The notes under the pieces: generated by a model
The model's database searches: none
What the model was told of the DNA's origin: nothing
Seen by the model: only the letters and a program-made list of their open reading frames with translations
In this document: positions 32,062-41,132 of the stretch, in pieces
Numbering within the stretch: the first letter of the stretch is position 1
Layout: each line of letters opens with the position of its first letter
Made by a program: the position numbers and the translations under genes
From: Micromonospora globbae
GTDB lineage: Bacteria; Actinomycetota; Actinomycetes; Mycobacteriales; Micromonosporaceae
DNA length: 64,000 nucleotides
Assembly (NCBI RefSeq): GCF_003610785.1
Contig: NZ_RAQQ01000026.1
Span: 1 to 64,000, forward strand
Reading direction: 5' to 3'

Positions 32062-34365
32062 GTGAGAATCAGGGCCGGGTTGTGCGCGGCGGCGATGGTC
32101 GTGGCGGGGCTGGTGGCCGCGCAGCCGGCGGCCGCCGCGGACGTGGGCGACGCCACGGTGGTGCCGATCCAGGTGACCGGTGATCCGGCCGAGCGTTTCA
32201 ACCTGGTGCTGCTCGGCGACGGCTACACCGAGGCGGACCTGCCCACCTTCCGGGAGCACGTGGACAAGCACCTGAACACGCTCTGGACGATCGAGCCGTT
32301 CAAGTCCTACCGGAGCTACTTCAACGTCTACGCCGTCGAGATCGTCTCCGCCGAGTCCGGTGTGGACTGCGACCCCGGCCTCACCGACCCGCAGCGGGAC
32401 ACCGCGCTGGACATGGGCTTCTGGGGCGGCTGCAACCCCAACAGCGTGCAGCGCCTGCTGTCGGTGAACGGCACGGCGGCCAACGCGTACGCCGACCTGG
32501 CGACCGGCACCCACCGCGGCAACCGGCAGCTCGTCGCGCTGGCCAACAGCGGCACGTACGGGGGCGCGGGCGGCGTCAACGCCACCGCCTCCGGCGGCAA
32601 CGCGCTCTCCGCGCTCATCAGCCCGCACGAGCTGGGGCACTCGCTCGGCGGGCTCCAGGACGAGTACGACTACTACGCCCGTGGGGTCGCGGGCGACACG
32701 TACGACGGCCCCGAGCCCGCCTCGGTGCACCACACCGTCCTCACCGAGCAGCAGATGCGCGACACGCAGGCCAAGTGGTGGCGCTGGCTGGGCGAGCCGA
32801 GCGAGTCCGGGGGCACGATCGGCCGCTACGAGGGCGGGCTGTACCTCCAGAAGGGGGTCTGGCGCCCCAGCCAGCACTCGATGATGAAGTCGCTGGGCTT
32901 CTACTTCGACCAGGTCGCCCGGGAGCGGATGACCGAGCGGATCGCGAGCCGGGTCGCGATCCTCGCCGACGGCACCCCCGCCGACCAGCCGATCGGCGCC
33001 GACCGGGTCGTCTGGGTGGAGACGCTGCACCCGGTCAGCCACGAGCTGACGGTGTCCTGGACGGTCGACGGCACCCCGGTGAGCGGCACGGGCAACGCAC
33101 GCAGCCTCGACCTGCGGTCGCTGCGGCTCGCGCCCGGCACGCACACGGTCACCGCCACGGTGACCGACCCGACGCCGTTCGTCCGCGACCCCGCCGTCCG
33201 CGAGTCGCCGTCGCTGACCCAGCGCCGCACCTGGACGGTCGACACCGCGCTCACCACTCCCCCGGCCGGCGGGCCCCTGGAGATCACCGCATCGACGGCC
33301 ACCGACCGGCCGGTGGGCGCGCAGGACGTCGTGTACGTGGAGAGCAGCCACCCGACCGACCGGGTGCCGACGGTCAGCTGGACCCTCGACGGGCGTCCCG
33401 TGGCCAACCCCGGCCACGACGGCGACCTGGAACTGGCTCCGCTTCGCCTGACCGGCGCCGCCCACCGGCTCACGGCCACCGTCACCGACCCGTTGATGCG
33501 CGAGTCCGTGACGCGGTCCTGGACGGTCGACGCGGCCCGCCCGCAGGTCGGGTACGACCTCTCGGAGCCCCTGCTCACCACCGTGAAGCCCGGCAAGCCC
33601 ACCGAGTACGTCTACAACGGCCCGTTCACCATGCGGCTGACCGGCACCGACGAGGGGACGGGGCAGGTCACCGCCGAGTTCCGCGTCGACCGCGACGGCT
33701 GGCACAACTACTACGGCTGGCCGACCGACGCGCAGGCGCCGTTCCTGTTCACCGCCACGGGCACCGACGTCGACGGCCTCGTCTACGGCAACCTCGGATC
33801 GGGCGGCCTGTCGGTGTCACCGTTCGCGGCACGCTCCCCCGGCTACGGCCGGCACACCGTGGAGTACCGGGGCATCGACGCGGTCGGCAACATCGGCGCG
33901 GCCGGGGAGTTCGTGGCCACCCTGATCCCGCCGCCGCCGGCCTGCACCGACGTCGTCACGGGCCGGCGTACGGGCGGCCTGGTCGTCACCTCCGGCGTCA
34001 CCTGCCTGCGCGCGGCCACCGTGTCGGGCGCCGTGACGGTCCGGCCGGGGGCGTCCCTCGTCGTCGAGCGCTCCACGATCAGCGGCGCGGTGGCGGCGAC
34101 CGGCGCGTCCGCCGTCGAGTTGCTCGACAGCACGGTGCGCGGCGCGGTCTCGGTGACCGGCACCACCGGCCACGTGACGGCCGTGGGCACGCGGGTGGAC
34201 GGGGCGCTGCTGCTCGCCGGCAACGCCACCGGCACGATGGCGGCGATCCTCGCCGGCAACACGGTGGGCACCCTGCACTGCTCCGGCAACAGCCCGGCCC
34301 CGGTCGACCTCGGCGCCCCGAACACGGTGCGGGGCGCCGCGTCCGGCCAGTGCCGAGCGTGGTGA
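32062..34365 (+). CDS. Secreted M64 (IgA peptidase-type) metallopeptidase with beta-solenoid tail
   Basis: 767 residues, GTG 32062 with GAGAGGGG upstream and a signal peptide (1-26). FNLVLLGDGYTEADLP is the M64 opening. The zinc site is HELGHSLGGLQDEY (His189, Glu190, His193, with Asp200/Glu201 downstream), so the enzyme looks active. Residues about 320-500 hold two Ig-like repeats (each closing with TWTVD). The last 110 residues are a beta-solenoid of short repeats (SGAVTVRPGASLVVERS, RGAVSVTGTTGHVTAVGT). It cleaves extracellular proteins; the substrate is unknown. The name IgA peptidase comes from the founding member only. A bidirectional terminator follows. Confidence 0.9.
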   Translation: MRIRAGLCAAAMVVAGLVAAQPAAAADVGDATVVPIQVTGDPAERFNLVLLGDGYTEADLPTFREHVDKHLNTLWTIEPFKSYRSYFNVYAVEIVSAESGVDCDPGLTDPQRDTALDMGFWGGCNPNSVQRLLSVNGTAANAYADLATGTHRGNRQLVALANSGTYGGAGGVNATASGGNALSALISPHELGHSLGGLQDEYDYYARGVAGDTYDGPEPASVHHTVLTEQQMRDTQAKWWRWLGEPSESGGTIGRYEGGLYLQKGVWRPSQHSMMKSLGFYFDQVARERMTERIASRVAILADGTPADQPIGADRVVWVETLHPVSHELTVSWTVDGTPVSGTGNARSLDLRSLRLAPGTHTVTATVTDPTPFVRDPAVRESPSLTQRRTWTVDTALTTPPAGGPLEITASTATDRPVGAQDVVYVESSHPTDRVPTVSWTLDGRPVANPGHDGDLELAPLRLTGAAHRLTATVTDPLMRESVTRSWTVDAARPQVGYDLSEPLLTTVKPGKPTEYVYNGPFTMRLTGTDEGTGQVTAEFRVDRDGWHNYYGWPTDAQAPFLFTATGTDVDGLVYGNLGSGGLSVSPFAARSPGYGRHTVEYRGIDAVGNIGAAGEFVATLIPPPPACTDVVTGRRTGGLVVTSGVTCLRAATVSGAVTVRPGASLVVERSTISGAVAATGASAVELLDSTVRGAVSVTGTTGHVTAVGTRVDGALLLAGNATGTMAAILAGNTVGTLHCSGNSPAPVDLGAPNTVRGAASGQCRAW

Positions 34366-34445
34366 CCGGTCTGGAGCGCCGGGCACACCGGGGCGCTGCC
34401 GCGACCGGTCGCCGGCGCCCCGGGCCGCGCGGCGGATGACCTCGG

Positions 34446-34479
34446 CGGGTGCCGCGGGAGACGTGTCCCGCGGCACCCG
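34446..34479. terminator. Bidirectional terminator between M64 and LtrA-like genes
   Basis: Perfect 14-bp stem CGGGTGCCGCGGGA (34446-34459) with 34466-34479 and a 6-base loop. The right side is 6 bases from the stop of the convergent LtrA-like gene. Confidence 0.85.
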
Positions 34480-34484
34480 CGGCA

Positions 34485-35711
34485 TCACATGGCGGGGTTG
34501 CTCTCCCCGCCGTCGCGGTGGACGGTGGCGTCGTAGACGGCCGTACCGGCCATGATCGTCCCGACGGCGACCGCGGCGGCGATCGGCGGCAGGAGCAGCG
34601 TGACCGGCGCCGCCACGCCCAGCAGGAGCAGACCGGCCAGCAGCGCCGGGCAGTGCCGGAGGCTGGTTGACGGGTTCTCGAGGAAGGACCTTCCGACCAG
34701 GAACACCGCCGGCCCGCCGAAGATGACGACGACCAGCGCCCAGTCGATGGGCGGGTTCGGATGCTCGACGACCTGTGCGAAGCCGACGGCCGTGCAGATG
34801 ACCCCGCCGACGATGAGCAGCAGGCTGAGGCTCGACCACCGCGGCAGGCGCAGGGCGGGCCCGCCGGTCTCCGGATGCGCCGCCCGCGTCCCCGAGTGGT
34901 AGAAGTAGAGCCGCCAGAAGGCGACGACGGCCGCGAACGCGGCGACGAGGGCGACGGTCCGCACCGGGGAGAAACCCGGAAAGCTGATCGCGCCGCCGGC
35001 CTCGAGCACCACCTCCGCCAGAGCGATCATGAAGAACTGGTTGTACCGCTCGGCGAGGTGGTCGAAGTTGACCCGGGCGAACCCGGGCCGGTTCGAGTGG
35101 AGCCGGGCGCTCCGAATGCCCCGCCCGCCGGTGCTGAACCGGGGGATGGGCCAGTTCGTGACGCTGCCCAGCGCCTCGATGGCGAGCGCCAGGGTCCAGA
35201 AGATGCCCCGGGGGAGGCCAGCGGTGGCGGCGCCGCAGAGCCACAGCAGTCCGGAGGCCACGTGCCAGCTCAGCACCCGGGACGGCTCACGCCACTCCGG
35301 CTGCCGCCGCAGCGCGAGCGTCAGGTAGAGCGGGCGACCGACCTGGAGCAGGACGTACGTGCAGGCGAAGATCACTCCACGTTCGCCGAACGCCTGTGGC
35401 AGCGCGACCGCCAGCACCAGAGTGCCGAGCATCGTCGCCAGCAGCACGACCTGGATGTCGGTGCGCCGCGGATCGTAGACGCTGGTCATGAGCGCGTTGA
35501 GTGACCAGATCATCCACATCGCCGCGAAGAACAGCAGCGTCTGGCCGGCCTCCGACAGCAGCGTGTCCCGGACGATGGTCAGGTCGTCCGCCACGCGTCC
35601 GGCGAGGCGGGCGAGCGCGAACACGTAGACGATGTCGAACAGCAGTTCCAGGACCGTCGCGCCGCGAGGGACCGCGGCGTGTCCGAACAGGCGCACGCCG
35701 GCACTGGTCAA
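34485..35711 (-). CDS. LtrA-like (low temperature requirement A) multi-pass membrane protein, copy 1
   Basis: About 408 residues. No ATG or GTG lies at the expected place; TTG 35711 (LTSAGVRLFG) is the best guess, with AAGGCGG upstream. GTG a few codons later is an alternative. Core family marks are ATVLELLFDIVYVFALARLA and YNQFFMIALAEVVLEAGG (the family E.F..I.LGE motif, here with AlaGlu). About eleven hydrophobic segments follow. LtrA proteins were named from a Listeria mutant unable to grow in the cold; their biochemical role is unknown. Divergent from a DoxX gene; two further LtrA-like genes lie within 9 kb. Confidence 0.82.
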   Translation of the reverse strand: MTSAGVRLFGHAAVPRGATVLELLFDIVYVFALARLAGRVADDLTIVRDTLLSEAGQTLLFFAAMWMIWSLNALMTSVYDPRRTDIQVVLLATMLGTLVLAVALPQAFGERGVIFACTYVLLQVGRPLYLTLALRRQPEWREPSRVLSWHVASGLLWLCGAATAGLPRGIFWTLALAIEALGSVTNWPIPRFSTGGRGIRSARLHSNRPGFARVNFDHLAERYNQFFMIALAEVVLEAGGAISFPGFSPVRTVALVAAFAAVVAFWRLYFYHSGTRAAHPETGGPALRLPRWSSLSLLLIVGGVICTAVGFAQVVEHPNPPIDWALVVVIFGGPAVFLVGRSFLENPSTSLRHCPALLAGLLLLGVAAPVTLLLPPIAAAVAVGTIMAGTAVYDATVHRDGGESNPAM

Positions 35712-35996
35712 GATGTCCGCCTTAGTCCGATTCGCCCTCCAGTCAGTTCTACCACGGCGGCGAAGCGGCGGTCCGGGGGTCGCCGGGGCCCCGGCGAGGC
35801 GCGGACGCGCGCCTCGATCGGATGTCCTCGCCGTTCGGCGCGGGGAGGACGGCGTCCACGTCGCGCCGCGCGTACGCCGGACGTCCCGCCCGACGCGGGC
35901 CGAAGGTCCCGCGCGGTGTGGTCCGTCGGCACTGCTCGCGGCGGCGCCCGACGGATGGAATGGAGGTGTAGACGAGAAGCGAGAGGAGACGGCGAG
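35712..35996. promoter_or_regulatory. Divergent promoter region with a DevR/OsdR-like box
   Basis: 285 bases without a gene. It must drive the LtrA-like gene (minus) and DoxX (plus). At 35897-35910 the minus strand reads GGGACCTTCGGCCC, close to the partly symmetric sites I associate with DosR/DevR-type regulators in Streptomyces, which act under low oxygen or redox stress. That match is from memory of the motif class. No other structure stands out. Confidence 0.4.
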
Positions 35997-36587
35997 ATGA
36001 CCACCATCGCCGAGCGTCCGACCATCGACCGGACCGCCACCACCACCGCCCGCGGGGAGATCGCGACCCCGGCCGAGACGCCCCGGGAGAAGGCGACCCG
36101 CGAGAAGGCGACCCGCTTCGTCCTCGCCGGGCTGCGGCTCGCGCTCGGCTGGACGTTCCTCTGGGCCTTCCTCGACAAGACGTTCGGCCTGGGCCACGAG
36201 ACGACGACAGCGCAGGCCTGGGTCAACGGCGGAAGCCCCACCAAGGGTTTCCTGGGCCACGCAGTCGCCGGGCCGTTCGCCGACCTCTACCGGTCGTTCG
36301 CGGGCGCCGCCTGGGCCGACTGGCTCTTCATGCTGGGCCTCGCCGCCATCGGCACCGCCCTCGTCCTCGGCATCGGCACGCGGATCGCCGCCGTGGCGGG
36401 CGCGCTGCTCCTGGTGATGATGTGGACCGCCGTCCTGCCTCCGGAGAACAACCCCTTCATGGACGACCACCTCATCTACGCCGGCGTCCTCGCCGTCCTC
36501 GCCCTCACGGCGGCCGGTGACACCCTCGGCCTCGGCCGCTACTGGGCCCGCCTCCCGCTGGTGCGACGGCTCCCCGTCCTGAAGTGA
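35997..36587 (+). CDS. DoxX-family membrane protein
   Basis: 196 residues, ATG 35997 with GAGAGGAGA upstream. A polar N-terminus of about 38 residues (with the repeated REKATREKATR) precedes four hydrophobic segments: LRLALGWTFLWAFLDKTFGLG, WLFMLGLAAIGTALVLGIG, AAVAGALLLVMMWTAVL and HLIYAGVLAVLALTAAG. These fit the DoxX/TQO-small-subunit type, which is linked to membrane thiol or quinone redox. It stands alone and a 17-bp terminator follows. Confidence 0.87.
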   Translation: MTTIAERPTIDRTATTTARGEIATPAETPREKATREKATRFVLAGLRLALGWTFLWAFLDKTFGLGHETTTAQAWVNGGSPTKGFLGHAVAGPFADLYRSFAGAAWADWLFMLGLAAIGTALVLGIGTRIAAVAGALLLVMMWTAVLPPENNPFMDDHLIYAGVLAVLALTAAGDTLGLGRYWARLPLVRRLPVLK

Positions 36588-36593
36588 CCACCC

Positions 36594-36631
36594 GACGGCG
36601 GCGGCACCCCAGCGGGGGTGCCGCCGCCGTC
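36594..36631 (+). terminator. Very strong hairpin terminator after DoxX
   Basis: Perfect 17-bp stem GACGGCGGCGGCACCCC (36594-36610) with 36615-36631 and a 4-base loop, 6 bases after the DoxX stop. Confidence 0.9.
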
Positions 36632-36686
36632 GTCCCTCACCCCGGCCCCTCCCCCGCCCCCGCGCGCCCCGCGCGCCGGCGGGGTT

Positions 36687-36741
36687 GATCATGAAGTTGT
36701 CGCCCTCCGTGCCGGCGTGTCGGGGCGACAACTTCATGATC
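36687..36741. repeat. Large intergenic palindrome, probably an interspersed REP/MITE-like repeat
   Basis: Perfect 19-bp arms GATCATGAAGTTGTCGCCC (36687-36705) and its complement (36723-36741) with a 17-base loop. It lies past the DoxX terminator and before the second LtrA-like gene. It is notably AT-richer than its surroundings. I recall similar GATCATGAAG palindromes scattered in Micromonosporaceae genomes, but could not test this. Confidence 0.75.
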
Positions 36742-36821
36742 GACGCACGGAGCGGGCGGCGCGGTCGCGGGGGTACGCGGAATCGGCCCGGCGCGGTGCG
36801 TGGCGCTGCGAGACTCATTCG

Positions 36822-38138
36822 GTGGGTGGGCAGCGGCTGCGCAGGACGCTGGGGCCGGCCGTGCCCATCGCGCCGGGCACCCGGGTGGACAAGTTCGAAC
36901 TCTTCTTCGACCTGGTCTTCGTCGTCTCGTTCTTCATCATCACGCGCGCCACCGCCGCCAACGTCACCGGCCGGGAACTGCTGCACGCGATGCTCGTGCT
37001 CGCCGTCCTCTGGTGGTGCTGGGTGGTGCACAGCGTCGTGGCGAGCCGGGTCCGGCTCGGTGAGGGCTTCGTCCCGGTGGCCATGGTGCTGGGCATGGTG
37101 GCGCTCTTCACCTTCGCGCTCGCCCTGCCCCAGGCGTTCGACGACCCACACGAGGGGGTCGCCGGGCCGCTGCTCGTCGCGATCAGCTACGTGGCGATCC
37201 GCGCCGTGCACCTGCTCCTCTACCTGCACGCCGTGCAGGACAAGCCGCACGCCCGCCGCAAGATGCTCCAGTTCGTGCCGGAGATCGTGCTCACCACCGC
37301 CCTGCTGCTGGTCGCCGCGATGCTCCCCAAGCACATCGAGGATCCGGGAACGGCCGTGCTCGTACGCGACGGGCTGTGGATCGCCGTCGTGATCATCCAG
37401 TACGGCAGCGGACTGACCACCGGCACGTGGGGCTGGGAGCTTCCCTCCGCGGAGCACTGGACGGAGCGGTACGACCTGATCCTGATCATCGCCCTGGGCG
37501 AGTCGGTCATCTCGGTGGGCGTCGGCGGCAACCTCATCGGGCAACGGGTGACCTGGGAGGCCATCCCGGCGGCCATGCTGGGGATCATGTTCACGGCGGC
37601 TCTGTGGTGGGCGCACTTCGACTTCGTGGGACCGGCCGCGCGGATCGCCCTGCACGCCGCGGAGGGCGGCTCGCGGATCGCGCTCGCCCGGGACGCCTAC
37701 GCGTACCTCTATCTCCCGATGATCGCCGGCGTGATCCTGTTCGCCATCGGCGCCGAGGAGGTGCTGCGGACGATCACCGACCCGACCGGCGGGGTGGGCG
37801 AACGCCCGCACGGCCCCGCCGCGCCGCTGCTCTTCGGCGGAGTGATCCTCTACCTCGCCGCCGACCTGGCGTTCCAGCTGCGCGCCCTGCGCAACCTCCC
37901 GTGGACCCGGATCGGCGTGCTCGTCGTCCTGGCTGCCGCCCTGCCGATCGGCAGCCACCTGCCCGCGCTCGCCACGCTCGCCCTGCTCACGGCGATCTGC
38001 GTCGCGCTCGTGGCGGCCGAGGCGATCATCTTCGGCAGCTCGCGCCGCGCCCTGCGCGCGGCCGTGCTGGAGGAGAAGACTTCCCACGAGGCGGCCGAGG
38101 CCGCCTGGCGCGCCCGGTGGCGCGAACGCGAGCGCTGA
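36822..38138 (+). CDS. LtrA-like multi-pass membrane protein, copy 2
   Basis: 438 residues from GTG 36822; the ribosome site is poor, so the message may be leaderless. RVDKFELFFDLVFVVSFFII is the first-helix signature and TERYDLILIIALGESVISVG the second. About ten to eleven hydrophobic segments are visible, with a charged cytosolic tail ending RARWREREER-like. Molecular function is unknown. It carries only modest similarity to the other two LtrA-like proteins here, so they are old paralogues, not a fresh duplication. Confidence 0.87.
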   Translation: MGGQRLRRTLGPAVPIAPGTRVDKFELFFDLVFVVSFFIITRATAANVTGRELLHAMLVLAVLWWCWVVHSVVASRVRLGEGFVPVAMVLGMVALFTFALALPQAFDDPHEGVAGPLLVAISYVAIRAVHLLLYLHAVQDKPHARRKMLQFVPEIVLTTALLLVAAMLPKHIEDPGTAVLVRDGLWIAVVIIQYGSGLTTGTWGWELPSAEHWTERYDLILIIALGESVISVGVGGNLIGQRVTWEAIPAAMLGIMFTAALWWAHFDFVGPAARIALHAAEGGSRIALARDAYAYLYLPMIAGVILFAIGAEEVLRTITDPTGGVGERPHGPAAPLLFGGVILYLAADLAFQLRALRNLPWTRIGVLVVLAAALPIGSHLPALATLALLTAICVALVAAEAIIFGSSRRALRAAVLEEKTSHEAAEAAWRARWRERER

Positions 38139-38206
38139 GCACCGCCGCCCCCGACCGGACCCGCCGGTCGGGGACGGTGTCGTACGGGTGGCCTAGCCTG
38201 CCCGCC

Positions 38207-39355
38207 ATGACCAGTGCGCCGCGGCAGAAGGTCGTCTCCGGTTCGCGGTCCGGTTCAGTCCGCCCGGCGGCGGATCGGCTCGACCGGCGCTCGCTCAACC
38301 GGGCCACCCTCGCGCGCCAACTGCTGCTGCGCCGCGACGACCTCGACGTCGTCACGGCCACCGAGCGGCTGGGCGGGTTGAACGCGCAGAACGCCAACGA
38401 TCCCTACCTCGCCCTGCACTCCCGGCTGGCGGCGTTCACGGTCGGCGCGCTCACCACGGCGATCGAGTCCGGGCGGCTGGTCCGGTCGGCGACGATGCGG
38501 GCCACGCAGCACCTGCTCACCGCGGCCGACTTCCGCGTCCTGCGACCGGTGCTGGCGCCGCTGCTGGCCCGCGCGCAGCGCAACGCCTTCGGCCGGCGCA
38601 CCGCCGGCGTCGACCTCGCCGACCTGGTCGCCGACGCGGAGCGGATCCTCGGCGCGGAGGTGCTCACCCGCCCCGAGCTGGGGCGGCGTCTCGCCGCGGG
38701 CCGCCCCGGGTCGGATGCGACGGCCCTGGCCTGGACGGTGCAGTACCTGCTCCCGGTGGTGCACCCCGCTCCCAGCGGCACCTGGGACGCCGGCGGGGCG
38801 ATCCCGGTCACGCTGGCCACCCGCGTGGTCGGGCCCCTGGATCCGCCGGAACCGCGGCAGCTCGTCCGGCGCCACCTGGCCGCGTTCGGGCCCGCCACGG
38901 TGGCCGACGTGCGGTCCTGGTCCGGCGTCAGCGGCCTGCGCGAGGTCGTCGCGGCGATGCGGGACGAGCTGCGCTGCTTCGTCGACGAGGACGGCCGGCC
39001 GGTGTACGACCTGCCGGACGCGCCCCGGCCGGATCCGGACACGCCGGCACCGGTGCGGTTGCTGACCGGTTTCGACAACATGCTGCTCGCCTTCGCCGAC
39101 CGGACGCGGCTCATGTCCGACGAGGTCCGCGGGCGGGTGTGCCTGCCCGACGTGGTGCGGCCGACCCTGCTGGTCGACGGGATGGTGGCGGGCACGTGGG
39201 AGCTGGACCGGACGGCCGGGGTGGTGACGGTCCAACCGTTCGCCCGGCTGCGTGTCGACGACCTCGCGGCGGTCGAGGCGGAGGCCCACCGGGTGCTCCG
39301 GTTCGCCGCCCCCGAGGCGCCCACGCACGTCGCCCGCGTGCTTCCGCCGTCCTGA
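38207..39355 (+). CDS. HTH_42 winged-helix protein (AlkZ/YcaQ-like DNA glycosylase family)
   Basis: 382 residues, ATG 38207. Family marks: LDRRSLNRATLARQLLLRR near the start and RLGGLNAQNANDPYLALHSRL (family form LGLQAQ....Y..L..RL). Further on come SATMRATQHLLTAADF, a central RRHLAAFGPATVADVRSWSG and the end LLTGFDNMLLAFADRTRLM. Relatives AlkZ and YcaQ remove bulky alkylated bases or interstrand crosslinks and often guard antibiotic producers. Their catalytic QxQ motif is not obvious here (NAQN instead), so activity is uncertain. No cluster partner is visible. Confidence 0.82.
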   Translation: MTSAPRQKVVSGSRSGSVRPAADRLDRRSLNRATLARQLLLRRDDLDVVTATERLGGLNAQNANDPYLALHSRLAAFTVGALTTAIESGRLVRSATMRATQHLLTAADFRVLRPVLAPLLARAQRNAFGRRTAGVDLADLVADAERILGAEVLTRPELGRRLAAGRPGSDATALAWTVQYLLPVVHPAPSGTWDAGGAIPVTLATRVVGPLDPPEPRQLVRRHLAAFGPATVADVRSWSGVSGLREVVAAMRDELRCFVDEDGRPVYDLPDAPRPDPDTPAPVRLLTGFDNMLLAFADRTRLMSDEVRGRVCLPDVVRPTLLVDGMVAGTWELDRTAGVVTVQPFARLRVDDLAAVEAEAHRVLRFAAPEAPTHVARVLPPS

Positions 39356-39491
39356 ACGGCGCCACGGGAGCGGGCGGTCGCCATCAGGTACGCCCGGTCG
39401 CACGCCATCCCCGCCGCCGAGGCGCCGCCGGGCCGGACGGACGAGGGCCGCCCGCCGGTGCGGCGGACGGCCCTCGTGTCTCGGTCGACGG

Positions 39492-41132
39492 TCAGCGGCG
39501 GGTGCTTGCCCGGTCCTGCGCGTCCTCGACGGCGACCTCGTCGAAGGCCGGCGCGCCGTCGATGGCGTCGGCCGCGACGGCCGTCGAGCGGGCGGCGTCC
39601 GGCAGGTCGAGGCTGGTACGCAGCGTCACCGGCCTGAGCAGCAGCGCGGCGATCACACCGACCACGGCGATGGCCGCCGAGATCAGGAAGATGTGACCGG
39701 TCGCGTCGCCGTACGCGGCGCGGACGATGTGCTGGATCGCGTCGGGCAGCGCGGTGATGTTCAGGTTGCTGCTCCCGCCACTGGCGGAGGCGGGGACGCC
39801 GGCGGCCGCAAGATCGTGGGTGATCTGGTCGGAGACCCGGCGGGCCAGGATGGCGCCGAGCACGGACACGCCGATGGTGCCGCCGAGCGACCGGAAGAAC
39901 GCGACGCTGGAGCTGGCCGCGCCGATGTCCTTGAGCGAGACGGTGTTCTGCACGGCGAGGACCAGGTTCTGCATCGTCATGCCGACGCCGGTGCCCACGA
40001 TGAACATGGCGGCGCCGACGATGAGCAGCGACGTCTCGTGGTCGATGGTGCCGAGCAGGGCGAACCCGGCGACGAGGACGATCGAGCCGACCACGATGTA
40101 CGGCTTGATCTTGCCGGTCCGGGTGATGAGCCGCCCCGCGACGATCGAGGAGAGCAGCACACCGGCCATCATCGGGATGGTGAGCAGGCCGGCCTCGGTC
40201 GGGCTGTAGCCGCGGCCGATCTGGAAGTACTGGCCGAGGAAGACGGCGCCGCCGAACATGGCCATGCCGACGGCGAGGCTGCCGAGGATGGCCAGCGCCG
40301 TGGTGTGCTCGCGGATGATGTTGAGCGGAACCACCGGTTCGGCGGCCCGTGCCTCGACCACCATGGCCAGGGCGAGCAGGATCACCGAGGCGCCCACCAT
40401 GGCCGCGGTCTGCCACGAGATCCAGGCGAACGAGCTGTCGACGAACGAGATCCAGATGAGCAGCACGCTCACGCCCGCGGCGATCAGGAAGGCGCCGAGG
40501 TAGTCGATCTTGACGTTCTCGCGGCGTACGGTCGGCAGGCGCAGGGTGGCCTGGAGCAGGATCAGCGCCACGGCGGCGACGGGCACGCCCACGAAGAAGC
40601 ACCAGCGCCAGCCGAGCCAGGACGTGTCGACGATGAGACCGCCCAGCAGCGGGCCGCCGACCGTGGCCAGGGCCATCACGCCGCCCAGGTAGCCGTTGTA
40701 GCGGCCGCGCTCGCGGGGCGGGATCATCGCGGCGATCGCCACCTGGACGAGGGCCTGGAGACCGCCGACGCCGATGCCCTGGAAGGCACGGGCGGCGATG
40801 AGCTGGCCGGCGCTCTGCGCGAATCCGGCCACCACCGAGCCCAGCAGGAAGACCACGATGGCGATCTGGATGAGGAACTTCTTGTTGAACAGGTCGGCGA
40901 GCTTGCCCCAGATCGGGGTGGTCGCCGTGGCGGTGAGCAGGGTCGCGGTGACGACCCAGGTGTACTGGGTCTGCGACCCGTTCAGGGCACCGATGATCTT
41001 GGGCAGCGCGGTCGAGACGACCGTGCTGCTCAGCATCGCGACGAAGAGCACCAGCAGCAGGCCGCTCAGTGCCTCGAGCGTCCTCCGGTGCGTCATCGGC
41101 TCGGCGCCGGCCGTTGTGGTGGGTGCGCTCAT
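39492..41132 (-). CDS. DHA2-type (14-helix, EmrB/QacA-like) MFS drug exporter
   Basis: 546 residues; ATG 41132 overlaps the MarR stop by 4 bases (ATGA). LSGLLLVLFVAMLSSTVVSTALP is helix 1 with the DHA2 TALP motif, and WGKLADLFNKKFLIQ is motif A after helix 2. About fourteen hydrophobic segments are present, and a loop near VPASASGGSSNLNITALPDA lies before the last two helices, as in DHA2 pumps. It exports drugs or lipophilic compounds with protons. Cotranscribed with the MarR repressor, which probably senses the exported compound. Confidence 0.95.
   Translation of the reverse strand: MSAPTTTAGAEPMTHRRTLEALSGLLLVLFVAMLSSTVVSTALPKIIGALNGSQTQYTWVVTATLLTATATTPIWGKLADLFNKKFLIQIAIVVFLLGSVVAGFAQSAGQLIAARAFQGIGVGGLQALVQVAIAAMIPPRERGRYNGYLGGVMALATVGGPLLGGLIVDTSWLGWRWCFFVGVPVAAVALILLQATLRLPTVRRENVKIDYLGAFLIAAGVSVLLIWISFVDSSFAWISWQTAAMVGASVILLALAMVVEARAAEPVVPLNIIREHTTALAILGSLAVGMAMFGGAVFLGQYFQIGRGYSPTEAGLLTIPMMAGVLLSSIVAGRLITRTGKIKPYIVVGSIVLVAGFALLGTIDHETSLLIVGAAMFIVGTGVGMTMQNLVLAVQNTVSLKDIGAASSSVAFFRSLGGTIGVSVLGAILARRVSDQITHDLAAAGVPASASGGSSNLNITALPDAIQHIVRAAYGDATGHIFLISAAIAVVGVIAALLLRPVTLRTSLDLPDAARSTAVAADAIDGAPAFDEVAVEDAQDRASTRR

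Noticed and set aside
35712..38087. Upstream extension of the first LtrA-like gene to about 1200 codons
   Set aside because: The extension is antisense to DoxX and the second LtrA-like gene and has no protein-like features; the real start is near 35711.
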